A DNA stretch of 64,000 bases from Streptacidiphilus carbonis (GTDB lineage Bacteria; Actinomycetota; Actinomycetes; Streptomycetales; Streptomycetaceae), in the NCBI RefSeq assembly GCF_000787775.1, contig NZ_BBPM01000032.1:1-64000 (forward strand), read 5' to 3'. The notes under the pieces were generated by a model that saw nothing but the letters and a program-made list of their open reading frames with translations, ran no database searches and was not told the origin of the DNA. This document shows positions 9,406 to 20,943 of the stretch, in pieces. Position 1 is the first letter of the stretch, and each line of letters opens with the position of its first letter. The position numbers and the translations under genes were made by a program.

Positions 9406-10586
9406 CGGACGATCAGGTTGTCGAGGTAGCTCTGGACGTTGCGCCGGGTCTCGCTGACGCTGTCCCCGCCGAACTTCTCGTCCACCGCATCGGCCAGCAC
9501 CAGCGCCACCATCGCCTCGGCGACGATCCCGGCGGCCGGGACGGCGCAGACGTCGGAGCGCTGGTGGTGCGCCCGGGCGACCTGGCCGGTACGGGTGTCG
9601 ATGGTGGCCAGGGCGCGCGGCACGGTCGCAATCGGCTTCATCGCGGCGCGCACTCGCAGCAACTCGCCGGTGGACATGCCGCCCTCGGTGCCGCCGGAGC
9701 GGCCGGTGGCCCGGCGCACCCCGTCGGGGCCCGGCACGATCTCGTCGTGGGCCTGCGACCCGGGGATCCGGGCCAGCTCGAAGCCGTCGCCGACCTCGAC
9801 GCCCTTGATGGCCTGAATACCCATCAGCGCCGACGCCAGCCTGGCGTCCAGCCGGCGGTCCCAGTGCACGTGCGAGCCCAGGCCCGGCGGCAGACCGTAG
9901 GCCAGCACCTCGACGATGCCGCCCAGGGTGTCGCCGTCCTTGTGGGCCTGGTCGATCTCGGCGACCATCTGCTTGGCCGCGTCGGCGTCCAGGCAGCGCA
10001 CCGGGTCCTCGTCCAGGCGCGCCTCGTCGGCCGGGACCGGGACCACACCGGCCGGGGCCTTGGCCGCGCCCAGCTCCACCACGTGCGAGACCAGCTCGAT
10101 GCCGCAGACCTCCCTGAGGTAGGAGCGGGCCACGGCGCCCAGGGCGACCCGGGCCGCGGTCTCCCGAGCGCTGGCGCGCTCCAGCACCGGCCGCGCCTCG
10201 TCCAGGTGGTACTTCTGCATCCCGACCAGGTCGGCGTGGCCGGGGCGGGGGCGGGTCAGCGCCTCGTTGCGGGCCAGGCCGGCCAGGATCTCGGGGTCGA
10301 CCGGGTCGGCCGACATCACCTGCTCCCACTTGGGCCACTCGGTGTTGCCGACCATGATCGCCACCGGGCTGCCCATGGTCAGGCCGTGCCGGACCCCGCC
10401 GAGGAAGGTGACCTGGTCCTGCTCGAACTTCATCCGGGCACCGCGGCCGTAGCCCAGGCGACGGCGCGCCAGCGCGTCCACGATCACCTCGGAGGTGACC
10501 GGGACACCGGCGGGCAGGCCCTCCAACGTCGCCACGAGTGCGGGGCCGTGCGACTCCCCCGCCGTCAACCAGCGCAAGGTACCCAA
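9402..10586 (-). CDS. aroC: Chorismate synthase
   Basis: A 394-residue AroC, which makes chorismate from EPSP using reduced FMN. The conserved [18 protein letters not shown] opening, the [24 protein letters not shown] stretch, [16 protein letters not shown] and the C-terminal [17 protein letters not shown] are all present. The start is an unusual TTG at 10586 with GAGGAG six bases upstream; the family N-terminus begins exactly here. It opens a four-gene overlapping unit with aroK, aroB and aroQ. A palindromic repeat separates it from aroE. Confidence 0.97.
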
Positions 10587-10721
10587 CGGTGCTCCTCAAA
10601 GATCCGGACGTGCGTCGTCTCCGATCCTCCCACGACACCCGCCGGACCTCAGAATCAGTCCAGGGTACGGACCCGCCGCGGGGTGCTGGTCCGGGGTGGA
10701 GTACTCAGCTGCGGACCGGGG

Positions 10722-10808
10722 GCTTGTCGCGCAGTTCCCCGCGCCCCTATGGGTCTGCAACTGGCTCAGTTGCACTGGAGAGGGGCGCGGGGAACTGCGC
10801 GAACAGCA
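10722..10808. repeat. Nested palindromic intergenic repeat, copy 2
   Basis: The outer arms are CGCGCAGTTCCCCGCGCCCCT and its complement (ending near 10808), with the inner stem TGCAACTG-GCT-CAGTTGCA identical to copy 1. It lies between aroE and aroC, which are co-directional, so here it interrupts what would otherwise be one aro transcript. Confidence 0.9.
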
Positions 10809-10837
10809 ACCAGGCACGCGCCGCAGCCAGAAATCCC

Positions 10838-11671
10838 TCAGAAACCGAGGGCGGCCTCGCCCGCAGCCCGCATCGCGTCCAGCGGCCCCGCCGCCACCCC
10901 GGTGAACATCTCGAACTGCAGCACCGCCTGGTGCACCAGCAGGTCCAGCCCACCGACGACGACGCCGCCGCGCCGCGCCCACGCGGCGGCCAGCGCGGTG
11001 GGCCAGGGGTGGTAGAGCACGTCGAACAGCACGCCCGGCGACTGCGGCACCGCGGCGGCGAGGTGGTCGGCGGCGCCGACCGGGGTGGTGGAGACGGTGA
11101 GCGGCGCGTCGAAGGCCTCGGCCGCACGCTCCCAGTCCGCGGTGCGCACCTTCACCTGCAGCCGTTCGCCGAGCGCCAGCATCTGCGCGGCCCGCTCCGG
11201 GCCCCGGACATAGGCGGTGACCTCGCCGGTGCAGACCCGGCCGAGCGCGGCCAGCGTCGACGAGGCGGTTGCCCCCGCGCCCAGCACCGAGGCGGAGCCC
11301 ACCTCGGTCACCCCGCGCTCGCGCAGCGCCGCGATCAGTCCGGGGACGTCGGTGTTGTCGCCGGTGCGGCGGCCGTCCTCGGTGAAGACCACGGTGTTGA
11401 CCGCGTCCACCGCCAGTGCGGTGTCGCTGACTTCGTCCAGCAGGGGGATCACCGCCCGCTTCAGCGGCATGGTCAGCGAGAGGCCGGCCCACCCCTCGCC
11501 CTCCACGTCGAGTGACGCGAGGAAGCCGGGCAGCCCGGCCTCGTCCACCTCGAAGCGCCCGTAGTGGCGCCCGGTGAGCCCCAGCGCCGCATAGCCGGCG
11601 TTGTGCAGCACCGGGGAGAGCGAGTGCGCGATCGGCGAGCCCAGCACCGCGGCCCGGGTGGCGGACCGCAT
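10838..11671 (-). CDS. aroE: Shikimate dehydrogenase
   Basis: A 277-residue NADP-dependent dehydrogenase that reduces 3-dehydroshikimate. The N-terminal substrate domain has GSPIAHSLSPVLHNAGY and GLSLTMPLKRAVIPLLDE, whose Lys is the catalytic residue. NTVVFTEDGRRTGDNTDVPG precedes the Rossmann motif LGAGATASSTLAALG. The ATG at 11671 overlaps the mltG stop as TGATG. mltG-aroE adjacency is common in actinomycetes. Confidence 0.95.
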   Translation of the reverse strand: MRSATRAAVLGSPIAHSLSPVLHNAGYAALGLTGRHYGRFEVDEAGLPGFLASLDVEGEGWAGLSLTMPLKRAVIPLLDEVSDTALAVDAVNTVVFTEDGRRTGDNTDVPGLIAALRERGVTEVGSASVLGAGATASSTLAALGRVCTGEVTAYVRGPERAAQMLALGERLQVKVRTADWERAAEAFDAPLTVSTTPVGAADHLAAAVPQSPGVLFDVLYHPWPTALAAAWARRGGVVVGGLDLLVHQAVLQFEMFTGVAAGPLDAMRAAGEAALGF

Positions 11672-13326
11672 CAGTCGCACTGCCCGGCCGAGGCGTTGAA
11701 GCCCTGGTTGTGGGCCGTGCAGTACTGCTTCACCAGCACCTTGAAGTCGGTGAAGGTGTTTGCGAACTGGGTGTTGGTCGGGCTCATCGCGATGAAGTAG
11801 AGCCAGCTGCCGGGCGCCGGGTTGAGCACCGCGTTGATGGCGGCCGCGCCCGGGTTGCTGATCGGGCCCGGGGGCAGCCCCTTGACCAGGTAGGTGTTGT
11901 AGCCGCCGGCCTTGTCGCCGTCCTTCTGGGCGTTGGTGAACTTGGTGGAGTTCAGCGCGTACTGCAGCGTGGTGTCCAGCTGCAGCTGGCCGTGGGTCTC
12001 GCCGTCGGTCTCGTTGATGCGGTTGCTGAGCACCCGGGCGATCTTGCTGAAGTCGGCCGAGTTGTTGCCCTCCGCCTGCAGGATGCTCGCCTCGATCAGC
12101 ACCTGGTAGCCGGACTTGAGCTTGACCGCGGAGGCGCCGGAGTCCATGCCCAGGCCCTGGAACTGGGCCACGGTGTTGGCGACCATCTGCTTCAGCAGGT
12201 CGGCCGGCTTCATGCCCTTGGTGACCGAGTAGCGCGTCGGCCAGAGGAATCCTTCGATGTCGCCGTTGGCGTAGGCCGGCAGACCCAGGGCCGAGATGTT
12301 GTCCTTGGCTGCCTTCGCAGTGGTTCCAGCGGGCAGGCCGAGCTTGGCGTCGATCTTGGTGTAGACCGCACTGGCGCGCATGCCCTCGGTGACGGTCATG
12401 ACATCCCCGCCGTTGTCCGCGATCAGCAGTGCCACCGCATCAGCACCGGACATCTCCCGCTTGAGCGTGTAGGAACCAGGCTGGATGGTGGTCGCCTTGG
12501 CGTTCTTGTTGTAGGCGTTGACGAACGCCTGGCCGCTCTTGACCACGTCGTCGGCCTTCAGCACATTGGCCATGGCCCAGCCGTCGGCGCCGCTGGGGAT
12601 GGTGACCGTCACCGAGCCGGTGCCGCCGCCCGTGAAGTCGGCGGGCGGCCCGAAGTGGTTCTTGTAGAAGCCGTAGCCGTAGTAGCCGCCGGCCCCGATG
12701 GCGGCGACCAGCAGCATCGACATGCCCAGACAGGCCACCCCGCTGCGCTTGCGCTCGGTACGGCCCTGCTGCTTGCGGCGGCGCTCGCCGCTGCGGGTGT
12801 CGTCCTCGGCGGCCAGGAAGGGCTGGTAGTCCTCTTCCTCGTCGTAGCCGTCGCCGTGGTCCTCCGGGTACTCGTCCGAGTACTCCTCGGCGGGACCCTC
12901 GTCCTCGGCCGGGAGCTCCTCGACCGGCGCGTGCTGTTCGGCGTCCAGCGCCGCGGCCTCGGCCTCCCAGTCGATGCCGTCCGGGCCGAGCACCGGGGCG
13001 GCCGGCCGCGCCGGTGGAGTGGGCGGCTGCCGGTAGGGCTGCTGGGGCCGGGCCTGCTGGGGGTGCTGCTGCTGCGGGTAGCCCTGCTGGGGGTACCCCT
13101 GCTGCGGGTAGCCCTGCTGCTGCGGACCGCCCTGCTGCGGGTAGCCGGGCTGCGGCACCGGCTGCTGCACGGGGTACTGCCCGGTGCCGTACGGGTCCTG
13201 TGCCTGCGGGTCGCCCCAGCCCGACGGCTGCTGCGGGTAGCCCACAGATCCGGCATAGGGACTGCCCTGGTTCGGGTCCCCGTGGCCCCACGGTGCGGCG
13301 CCGTAGCCCCGGCCCTGGTCGGTCAT
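11671..13326 (-). CDS. mltG: Endolytic murein transglycosylase MltG (YceG-like)
   Basis: A 551-residue membrane-anchored lytic transglycosylase thought to terminate nascent glycan strands. Residues 30-105 are a Pro/Gln-rich cytoplasmic tail with tandem GYPQQ units. Residues 127-185 are strongly acidic, an Arg/Lys patch follows, and one membrane helix spans about 204-224. The rest is the extracytoplasmic YceG domain with a LysM-like subdomain and the catalytic Glu in VLIEASILQAEGNN. SNPGAAAINAVLNP is the conserved C-terminal signature. The ATG at 13326 has AGGGGAAG upstream. A 200-bp gap after ruvX suggests its own promoter. Confidence 0.93.
   Translation of the reverse strand: MTDQGRGYGAAPWGHGDPNQGSPYAGSVGYPQQPSGWGDPQAQDPYGTGQYPVQQPVPQPGYPQQGGPQQQGYPQQGYPQQGYPQQQHPQQARPQQPYRQPPTPPARPAAPVLGPDGIDWEAEAAALDAEQHAPVEELPAEDEGPAEEYSDEYPEDHGDGYDEEEDYQPFLAAEDDTRSGERRRKQQGRTERKRSGVACLGMSMLLVAAIGAGGYYGYGFYKNHFGPPADFTGGGTGSVTVTIPSGADGWAMANVLKADDVVKSGQAFVNAYNKNAKATTIQPGSYTLKREMSGADAVALLIADNGGDVMTVTEGMRASAVYTKIDAKLGLPAGTTAKAAKDNISALGLPAYANGDIEGFLWPTRYSVTKGMKPADLLKQMVANTVAQFQGLGMDSGASAVKLKSGYQVLIEASILQAEGNNSADFSKIARVLSNRINETDGETHGQLQLDTTLQYALNSTKFTNAQKDGDKAGGYNTYLVKGLPPGPISNPGAAAINAVLNPAPGSWLYFIAMSPTNTQFANTFTDFKVLVKQYCTAHNQGFNASAGQCD
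13069..13146. repeat. mltG: 15-bp tandem repeats encoding GYPQQ units of MltG
   Basis: About five degenerate copies of CTGCTGCGGGTAGCC (plus strand), one unit 18 bp long, encode the GYPQQ pentapeptide repeats. Such a tract can vary in copy number between strains without shifting the frame. Confidence 0.8.
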
Positions 13327-13526
13327 GCTTCCCCTTGGACGACGTGGCGACCGGCATCCACTCCGGTCGGACGGGACCTCCCCGCCGACGATCGAACCGA
13401 CGTACCAAAGCACGTCGTGAAGCGGAACGTTACCCTAGGCGCTCAGGAGGGGGCTCCGCAGCGTTAACCATGATCTGCGCACGATTGCTCCATGGGACCG
13501 CCCCCACGCCGTTCATATGACCGTGC

Positions 13527-14020
13527 TCACTCGGTCGGAGCAGCGGTTTCGGTCGGTGCCACCAGCTGTCCGGGCGGCCTTCCGCCGGCCTTCTCGCCCT
13601 CCAGCGCGCTCTGCAGGATGACCACGGCGGCCGCCTGGTCGATCACAGAGCGTCCCTTTTTCGACTTCACGCCCGAGGCCCGCAGCCCCTGCGCGGCGGT
13701 GACCGTGGACATCCTCTCGTCCACCAGCCGCACCGGCACTCCGAGCGGGACCAGCTTGGCCGCCAGCTCGCCCGCGTACCGGCGGACCTTGGCCGCCGCC
13801 GGACCCTCGCCGCCGTTCAGCGAGCGCGGCAGCCCGAGGACCACCTCGACGGCCTGGTACTCCTCGGCGAGGGTGACCAGCCGGGCCTGCGAGGCAGGCC
13901 CGGCGGGGACGGTCTCGACCGGGGTGGCCAGCATCCCGTCGGGGTCGCTGGAGGCGACCCCGATCCGGGCGTCGCCCACGTCCACGCCGATCCGCCGCCC
14001 CCGCCGGAACGCACCGTCGG

Positions 14021-14024
<4 letters not shown>
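13527..14024 (-). CDS. ruvX: Putative pre-16S rRNA nuclease (YqgF/RuvX family)
   Basis: A 165-residue RNase H-fold protein. [22 protein letters not shown] holds the first catalytic Asp, [13 protein letters not shown] the second strand and [13 protein letters not shown] the catalytic Glu, with a later Asp in [12 protein letters not shown]. YqgF members trim 16S rRNA 5' ends; resolvase activity is not established. The C-terminus ([11 protein letters not shown]) is a short disordered tail. The ATG at 14024 overlaps the alaS stop as ATGA. Confidence 0.93.
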
Positions 14025-16686
<2,662 letters not shown>

Positions 16687-16687
<1 letters not shown>

Positions 16688-17061
16688 CAGTGGTCCTCAT
16701 TCCGGTCGTACGGGGTGATGTCAGTGCTAGTAGACGGTGCCGCGGGGGAAATCTCGAACGGTTTGTCCGCCCGCTGCGCCGCGATGCCGCGCAGCACCGG
16801 GCGGTCCGGCCCCGGCAGCGCGAGCACGCTGCCGTCCAGGCCCAGCTCCCGGTTGAGCTCCAGTTCGCGCTGGAGCATGCCGGCGCGTACCTCTCCCGCG
16901 AAGGAGCGTACGGCCCCGCCGATCTCCACCGCACCCTGGGCCGCGGAGTCGGCGAGACTCCCAGGGGTCAGGCTGCGGGCGACGCGGTTGGCCTTGTTGA
17001 TCGTCCACACGGTCGCGCCCGCGCCCACGGCCATCCAGAACATCCGGCGCACCGGCGTCAC
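16687..17061 (-). CDS. Small membrane-associated protein (DUF6167-like)
   Basis: A 124-residue protein with one N-terminal hydrophobic helix ([21 protein letters not shown]) followed by a helical region ([35 protein letters not shown]) and a disordered tail. Proteins of this kind are found between the DUF948 gene and alaS in Streptomyces; their role is unknown. The start is GTG at 17061, overlapping the DUF948 stop as GTGA, and its stop overlaps the alaS start, so it is translationally coupled on both sides. Confidence 0.75.
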
Positions 17062-17534
17062 CCCCTCTTGAGCATGCGTGCGAACAGCCCGCGGCGGGCG
17101 GTCGCCGACCGCACCTCCGCCTTGACCATTCGGGCGATCAGCTCGCGCTCGGTCTGCTGCGGGACGTAGCGGTCCGGCTGCCCGGCCGAGCGCTGCCTGG
17201 CCACCGCGCTGCGCACGCCGTAGCTGAAGGCGGACAGCTTGACCAGCGGGCCGCCCAGGGTCGCCGCCATGGTGGAGGACAGCGCGTTGGCGTTGGCGGC
17301 GGCGTCCTGGACATTGGCGGTGATCTCGTCCACCCGCACCAGCTGGTCGTTGGCGGCCCGAAGCGTCTCCGCCGCCTCGTCCAGCAGCGGTACGGTGCGT
17401 TCGGTGACGGTGGCGACCAGCACGGTGGCCTGGCGCAGCGCGCCGGCGAGCCGGACCAGGACGACGGCGAGCAGTGTCACCAGAACCGCCCAGAACACGG
17501 CGACCACGAGGCCCGCGACCTCTCCACCGGACAC
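17058..17534 (-). CDS. DUF948-family membrane protein
   Basis: A 158-residue protein: an N-terminal membrane helix (AGLVVAVFWAVLVTLLAVVLVRL), then a heptad-like helix (VTERTVPLLDEAAETLRAANDQLVRVDEITANVQDAAANANALSS) as in DUF948 proteins, then a basic C-terminus. DUF948 proteins resemble the coiled regions of chemotaxis receptors but have no assigned function. The GTG at 17534 has GGGAG upstream. It is the first gene of the DUF948-DUF6167-alaS-ruvX chain and is divergent from the STAND ATPase at 17691. Confidence 0.8.
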   Translation of the reverse strand: MSGGEVAGLVVAVFWAVLVTLLAVVLVRLAGALRQATVLVATVTERTVPLLDEAAETLRAANDQLVRVDEITANVQDAAANANALSSTMAATLGGPLVKLSAFSYGVRSAVARQRSAGQPDRYVPQQTERELIARMVKAEVRSATARRGLFARMLKRG

Positions 17535-17690
17535 CTTGGCGCTCCCTCGCTCAGTCCCTGCTCCGCCCGACCGCGGGCGTGAAGAAACCCTATCGCGCTC
17601 CACCCGGCATTCCCGACCGCGTGACCCCGGGCCCGTTCGATCGTTGAACCGAACGGGGGAGCGCCGTCGGCACGCCCACTGGGGGATCAA

Positions 17691-19880
17691 TTGACCAGCA
17701 ACACCACGGGGAACCTCCCCGCCGAGACCACCGGATTCGTCGGACGGTCAGTCGAACTGACCCGAGCGGTACGGATGCTGACGACCTCTCGGCTCGTCAC
17801 CGTGGTCGGCCCCGGCGGGGTGGGCAAGAGCCGGCTCGCGCTGCGCGCCGCCGCGACCGGCACCGCCGAGCCGCCTCGCGACGGCACCTGGGTGGTGGAG
17901 TGCTCACTCGTGCGGGATCCCGAACTGCTGGTGCACGCGGTGGCCGAGGCCCTGCGGGTGACCGACGGCACGGCCCGCCCCCCGGTCGACATCCTGATCA
18001 CGCACCTGCGCGAGCGCAGCCTGCTGCTGGTACTGGACGGCTGCGAGCACCTGGTCGACCGCTGCGCCGCGCTGGTGGGCCGGCTGCTCGCGGAGGCGCC
18101 GGGGCTGCGGATCCTGGCCACCAGCAGGCAGCCGCTGGGCATCGGCGGGGAGTACCTGCTGCAGGTCCCGCCGCTGCCCACCGAGGGCCCGGAGCCCGAG
18201 GCGGTCCAGCTCTTCGTCCAGCGGGCCGCCGCGGTGGCGCCCGGCTTCGCCCTCACCGATGCCAACCGCCAGGCGGTGACCGCGCTCTGCCACCGGCTCG
18301 ACGGCATCCCGCTGGCGCTGGAACTGGCCGCCGGGCGGCTGCGGGTGCTGGGCGTCGAGCAGATCACCGAGCGGCTCAACGACCGCTTCCGGGTGCTCAC
18401 CGGCGGCTCCCGCACCGCGCTGCCCCGGCACCAGACGCTGCGCACCGCCATCGGCTGGAGCCATGAACTGTGCACCCCGGCCGAGCGGCTGCTCTGGGCC
18501 AGGATCTCGGTCTTCGCCGGCGGCTTCGACCTGGACGCCGCCGAGTACGTCTGCGCCGGCGACGGGCTGCGCGCCGACGAGGTGCTCGACCTGCTGTCCG
18601 AGCTGGTGGCCAAGTCCATCGTGCTGCGCGAGGAGGACGCCCCGGACCGGGACCCCTCCCGGGCCGCCCGCTACCGGATGCTGGACACCCTGCGCGAGTA
18701 CGGCGCCCGCTGGCTCAGGGACGCCGGCGCCGAGCCGCTGCTGCGCCGGCGTCACCGCGACTGGTACCTGGGCCTGGCCACCTGGGGCGAGATCGAGTGG
18801 TTCAGCGCCCGGCAGGTGCAGACCAGCGACCGCACCCACCTGGCCCAGGCCAACCTCCGCGCCGCGCTGGACTACTGCCTCAGCGAGCCCGGCGAGGAGC
18901 AGATCGCCCAGTACCTCACCGGCACGCTCTGGTACTTCTGGGTCGGCTGCGGGCACCTGGGCGAGGGCCGGCACTGGCTGGAGCGCGCGCTGGCGCTGTC
19001 CGACGAGCCCACCGAGGCCCGCGCCAAGGCGCTGTGGGTGACCGGCTACATGGCCACCCTGCAGGGCGACCTGGGCGCGGCCCGGCCGCTGCTGGAGGAG
19101 TGCCACCGGCAGGCGCTGGAGACCGGCGACGACCGGGCGCTCGCCTACGCGGTGCACCGGCAGGGCTGCGCGGCGCTGATCGGCGACGAACTGCCGCGCG
19201 CCGTCGAGCTGTTCGAGGAGGCGCTCTGGCACTACGAGAAGCTGGGCGAGCTCAACAGCAATGTGGTGATGGCGATGTTCGAACTCGGCCTGGCGATGAC
19301 CTTCCAAGGCGACACCAGGGGCGGCGAGGCCTGGATGGCCAAAGTCATGGACGTCTGCGAGGAGTTCGGCGAGCAGTGGGCCCACGCCTACGGCCTGTTC
19401 GCCTCGGCCTACTCGGAATGGTTGCTCGGCGACCTGCGCACGGCCCGGGCCCGGGCCCGCAAGTGCCTGCGGATCAACCACACCTTCCGCGATCTGGTCG
19501 GCGTGGTGCTCGGGATGGAGATGCTGGCGCTGCTGGCCACCGAGCCCGACGAGGAGGGCGCCCCCGGCGACCTGGCCGAGGCCCGGCTGCTGCAGGGAGC
19601 GGCGAACGGCATCTGGCGCAAGGTCGGCGTCCCGCTGTTCGGCTCGCGCAGCTTCAACGCGGCCCATGAGGTCTGCGAGGCCCGGGTGCTGGACGCACTG
19701 AGCGAGGAGGAGTCCGCCGAGTCGTTCCGTCTCGGCACCCTGCTGGACCTGGACGCCGCGGTCGAGCGCGCCCTGCGCGGCGGTTCGGGACCCGGCGCCG
19801 GCGGCTCCCCCGGCGGCGAGGCCCCCGGCCCGTGGCCGCTGCCCACCGCCCCGCGCAGCCCGGCGCCGGCGGACGCGTGA
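17691..19880 (+). CDS. STAND (NB-ARC/AfsR-like) ATPase with TPR region, no DNA-binding domain
   Basis: A 729-residue signal-transduction ATPase. A TTG start at 17691 follows GGGGGATCAA. Residues 14-20 read TGFVGRS, then the Walker A motif VGPGGVGKSRLALRAA at about 39-54 and Walker B LLLVLDGCEHLVD near 117-129. ILATSRQPLGIGGE is sensor 1 and LDGIPLALELAAGRLRVL the GxP-type motif. A winged-helix region (LSVFAGGFDL..RYRMLDTLREYGARWL) follows, then TPR-like repeats (about 380-640) and a Pro/Gly-rich tail. Relatives such as AfsR carry an N-terminal SARP domain or a C-terminal LuxR helix-turn-helix; neither is visible here. It therefore probably acts through a partner protein. Confidence 0.85.
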   Translation: MTSNTTGNLPAETTGFVGRSVELTRAVRMLTTSRLVTVVGPGGVGKSRLALRAAATGTAEPPRDGTWVVECSLVRDPELLVHAVAEALRVTDGTARPPVDILITHLRERSLLLVLDGCEHLVDRCAALVGRLLAEAPGLRILATSRQPLGIGGEYLLQVPPLPTEGPEPEAVQLFVQRAAAVAPGFALTDANRQAVTALCHRLDGIPLALELAAGRLRVLGVEQITERLNDRFRVLTGGSRTALPRHQTLRTAIGWSHELCTPAERLLWARISVFAGGFDLDAAEYVCAGDGLRADEVLDLLSELVAKSIVLREEDAPDRDPSRAARYRMLDTLREYGARWLRDAGAEPLLRRRHRDWYLGLATWGEIEWFSARQVQTSDRTHLAQANLRAALDYCLSEPGEEQIAQYLTGTLWYFWVGCGHLGEGRHWLERALALSDEPTEARAKALWVTGYMATLQGDLGAARPLLEECHRQALETGDDRALAYAVHRQGCAALIGDELPRAVELFEEALWHYEKLGELNSNVVMAMFELGLAMTFQGDTRGGEAWMAKVMDVCEEFGEQWAHAYGLFASAYSEWLLGDLRTARARARKCLRINHTFRDLVGVVLGMEMLALLATEPDEEGAPGDLAEARLLQGAANGIWRKVGVPLFGSRSFNAAHEVCEARVLDALSEEESAESFRLGTLLDLDAAVERALRGGSGPGAGGSPGGEAPGPWPLPTAPRSPAPADA

Positions 19881-19920
19881 GCACGCGGACGCCTGAGCAC
19901 GCGGACGCCTGAGCACGGAG
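19865..19920. repeat. 16-bp tandem repeat carrying stop codons in three frames
   Basis: Three 16-bp units (19865-19880 diverged, 19881-19896 and 19897-19912 identical GCACGCGGACGCCTGA) end in TGA at 19878, 19894 and 19910. The 16-bp period places a TGA in each of the three frames after the STAND ATPase gene. Confidence 0.8.
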
Positions 19921-19935
19921 CGGGCCGGTAACAGC

Positions 19936-19980
19936 CGAGCGCCGGTCCGGCCTCCGCAAGGAAGGCCGGACCGGCGCTCG
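19936..19980. terminator. Bidirectional terminator between STAND ATPase gene and rpsD
   Basis: A perfect 18-bp stem pairs 19936-19953 with 19963-19980, with a 9-nt loop. It lies 55 bp after the plus-strand gene and 32 bp after the rpsD stop, so it can serve both. Confidence 0.85.
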
Positions 19981-20012
19981 TCACTGCACGTCCTACGGTT
20001 ACCGCCCGCGGA

Positions 20013-20627
20013 TCAACGCGAGTAGTACTCGACGACCAGCTGCTCGTCGCAGATGACCGGGACCTCGCGGCGCTGCGGCTCGCGGTCCAGACGGAAGGCC
20101 AGGGCCTTCAGGTTGACCTCGAGGTACTTCGCGGTCTGGCCCTCGCCCGCGTTGCCACCCTCACGGGCGACGACGAACGGGGTCTTCTCCTTGGAGCGCT
20201 CGCGGACCGTCACCACGAAGCCGGGCTTCAGCTGGAACGACGGGCGGTTGACCTTGGAGCCGTTGACCTCGATGTGGCCGTGGACGACCATCTGGCGGGC
20301 CTGGTAGATGGTGCGGGCGATGCCCGAACGCAGCACCAGGGAGTCCAGACGGGTCTCCAGCTGGCTGATCAGCGCCTCACCGGTCTTGCCCTCGACCTTG
20401 CGGGCACGGTCGAACGCGCGGGCCATCTGGGTCTCGCTCAGGTCGTACTGAGCGCGCAGGCGCTGCTTCTCGACCAGACGGACCTTGTAGTCCGAGTTCT
20501 GCTTGCGACCGCGGCCGTGCTGGCCGGGCGGGTACGGACGCGCCTCGAAGTACTTGACGGACTTCGGGGTCAGCGGAATGCCCAGGGCGCGGGCAATCTT
20601 GACCTTGGGACGCTTCTGGTTCGCCAT
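20013..20627 (-). CDS. rpsD: 30S ribosomal protein S4
   Basis: A 204-residue S4, a primary 16S-binding protein that nucleates 30S assembly. The N-terminal domain reads ANQKRPKVKIARALGIPLTP and lacks the four zinc-binding cysteines of the C+ form, so this is the zinc-free C- type. The S4 RNA-binding domain contains SGIARTIYQARQMVVHGHIEVNG. The ATG at 20627 follows GAGGTTTG. Outside the alpha operon this gene stands alone, with its own structured upstream region. Confidence 0.97.
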   Translation of the reverse strand: MANQKRPKVKIARALGIPLTPKSVKYFEARPYPPGQHGRGRKQNSDYKVRLVEKQRLRAQYDLSETQMARAFDRARKVEGKTGEALISQLETRLDSLVLRSGIARTIYQARQMVVHGHIEVNGSKVNRPSFQLKPGFVVTVRERSKEKTPFVVAREGGNAGEGQTAKYLEVNLKALAFRLDREPQRREVPVICDEQLVVEYYSR

Positions 20628-20768
20628 GAACCAAACCTCATCTCACTGTACGAATTGGCTCACCACTGTTGAAGGAGGTCGCTTCTCGCGGTCCGGGGAA
20701 ACCACCGCGCGCAGGGCGTGGTGATCAGCCAGTCTCCGGAACCGGGCACAATGTGCAGCACACGGGAA

Positions 20769-20927
20769 GCCCACCGTCCGTCTCCGGATGGTGGGCTGCA
20801 CGCGACACCCGAAGGGTGCGCGACGCTCCTGGAACGGCGCCTCGCGGTGCCGCTCCCTGTATGACGTCCCGCTGGTGACGCCGGGCTCCCACCCGGACGA
20901 CGGGACGTCTCGCTCGGGCCAGTCTAA
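20769..20927 (-). promoter_or_regulatory. rpsD: Structured upstream region of rpsD with candidate promoter
   Basis: The 316-bp gap 20628-20943 has no gene. On the minus strand a -10-like TTAGACT (20921-20927) is followed by three hairpins: GACGTCCCG/CGGGACGTC (20863-20871 with 20901-20909, enclosing CCGGG/CCCGG), a bulged stem at 20801-20822, and an 11-bp stem at 20769-20795 with one G.U pair. About 140 bases then lead to the rpsD start. A 5' leader used for S4 autoregulation is possible but unproven. Confidence 0.4.
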
Positions 20928-20943
20928 CGGACGCCCACCGGTG

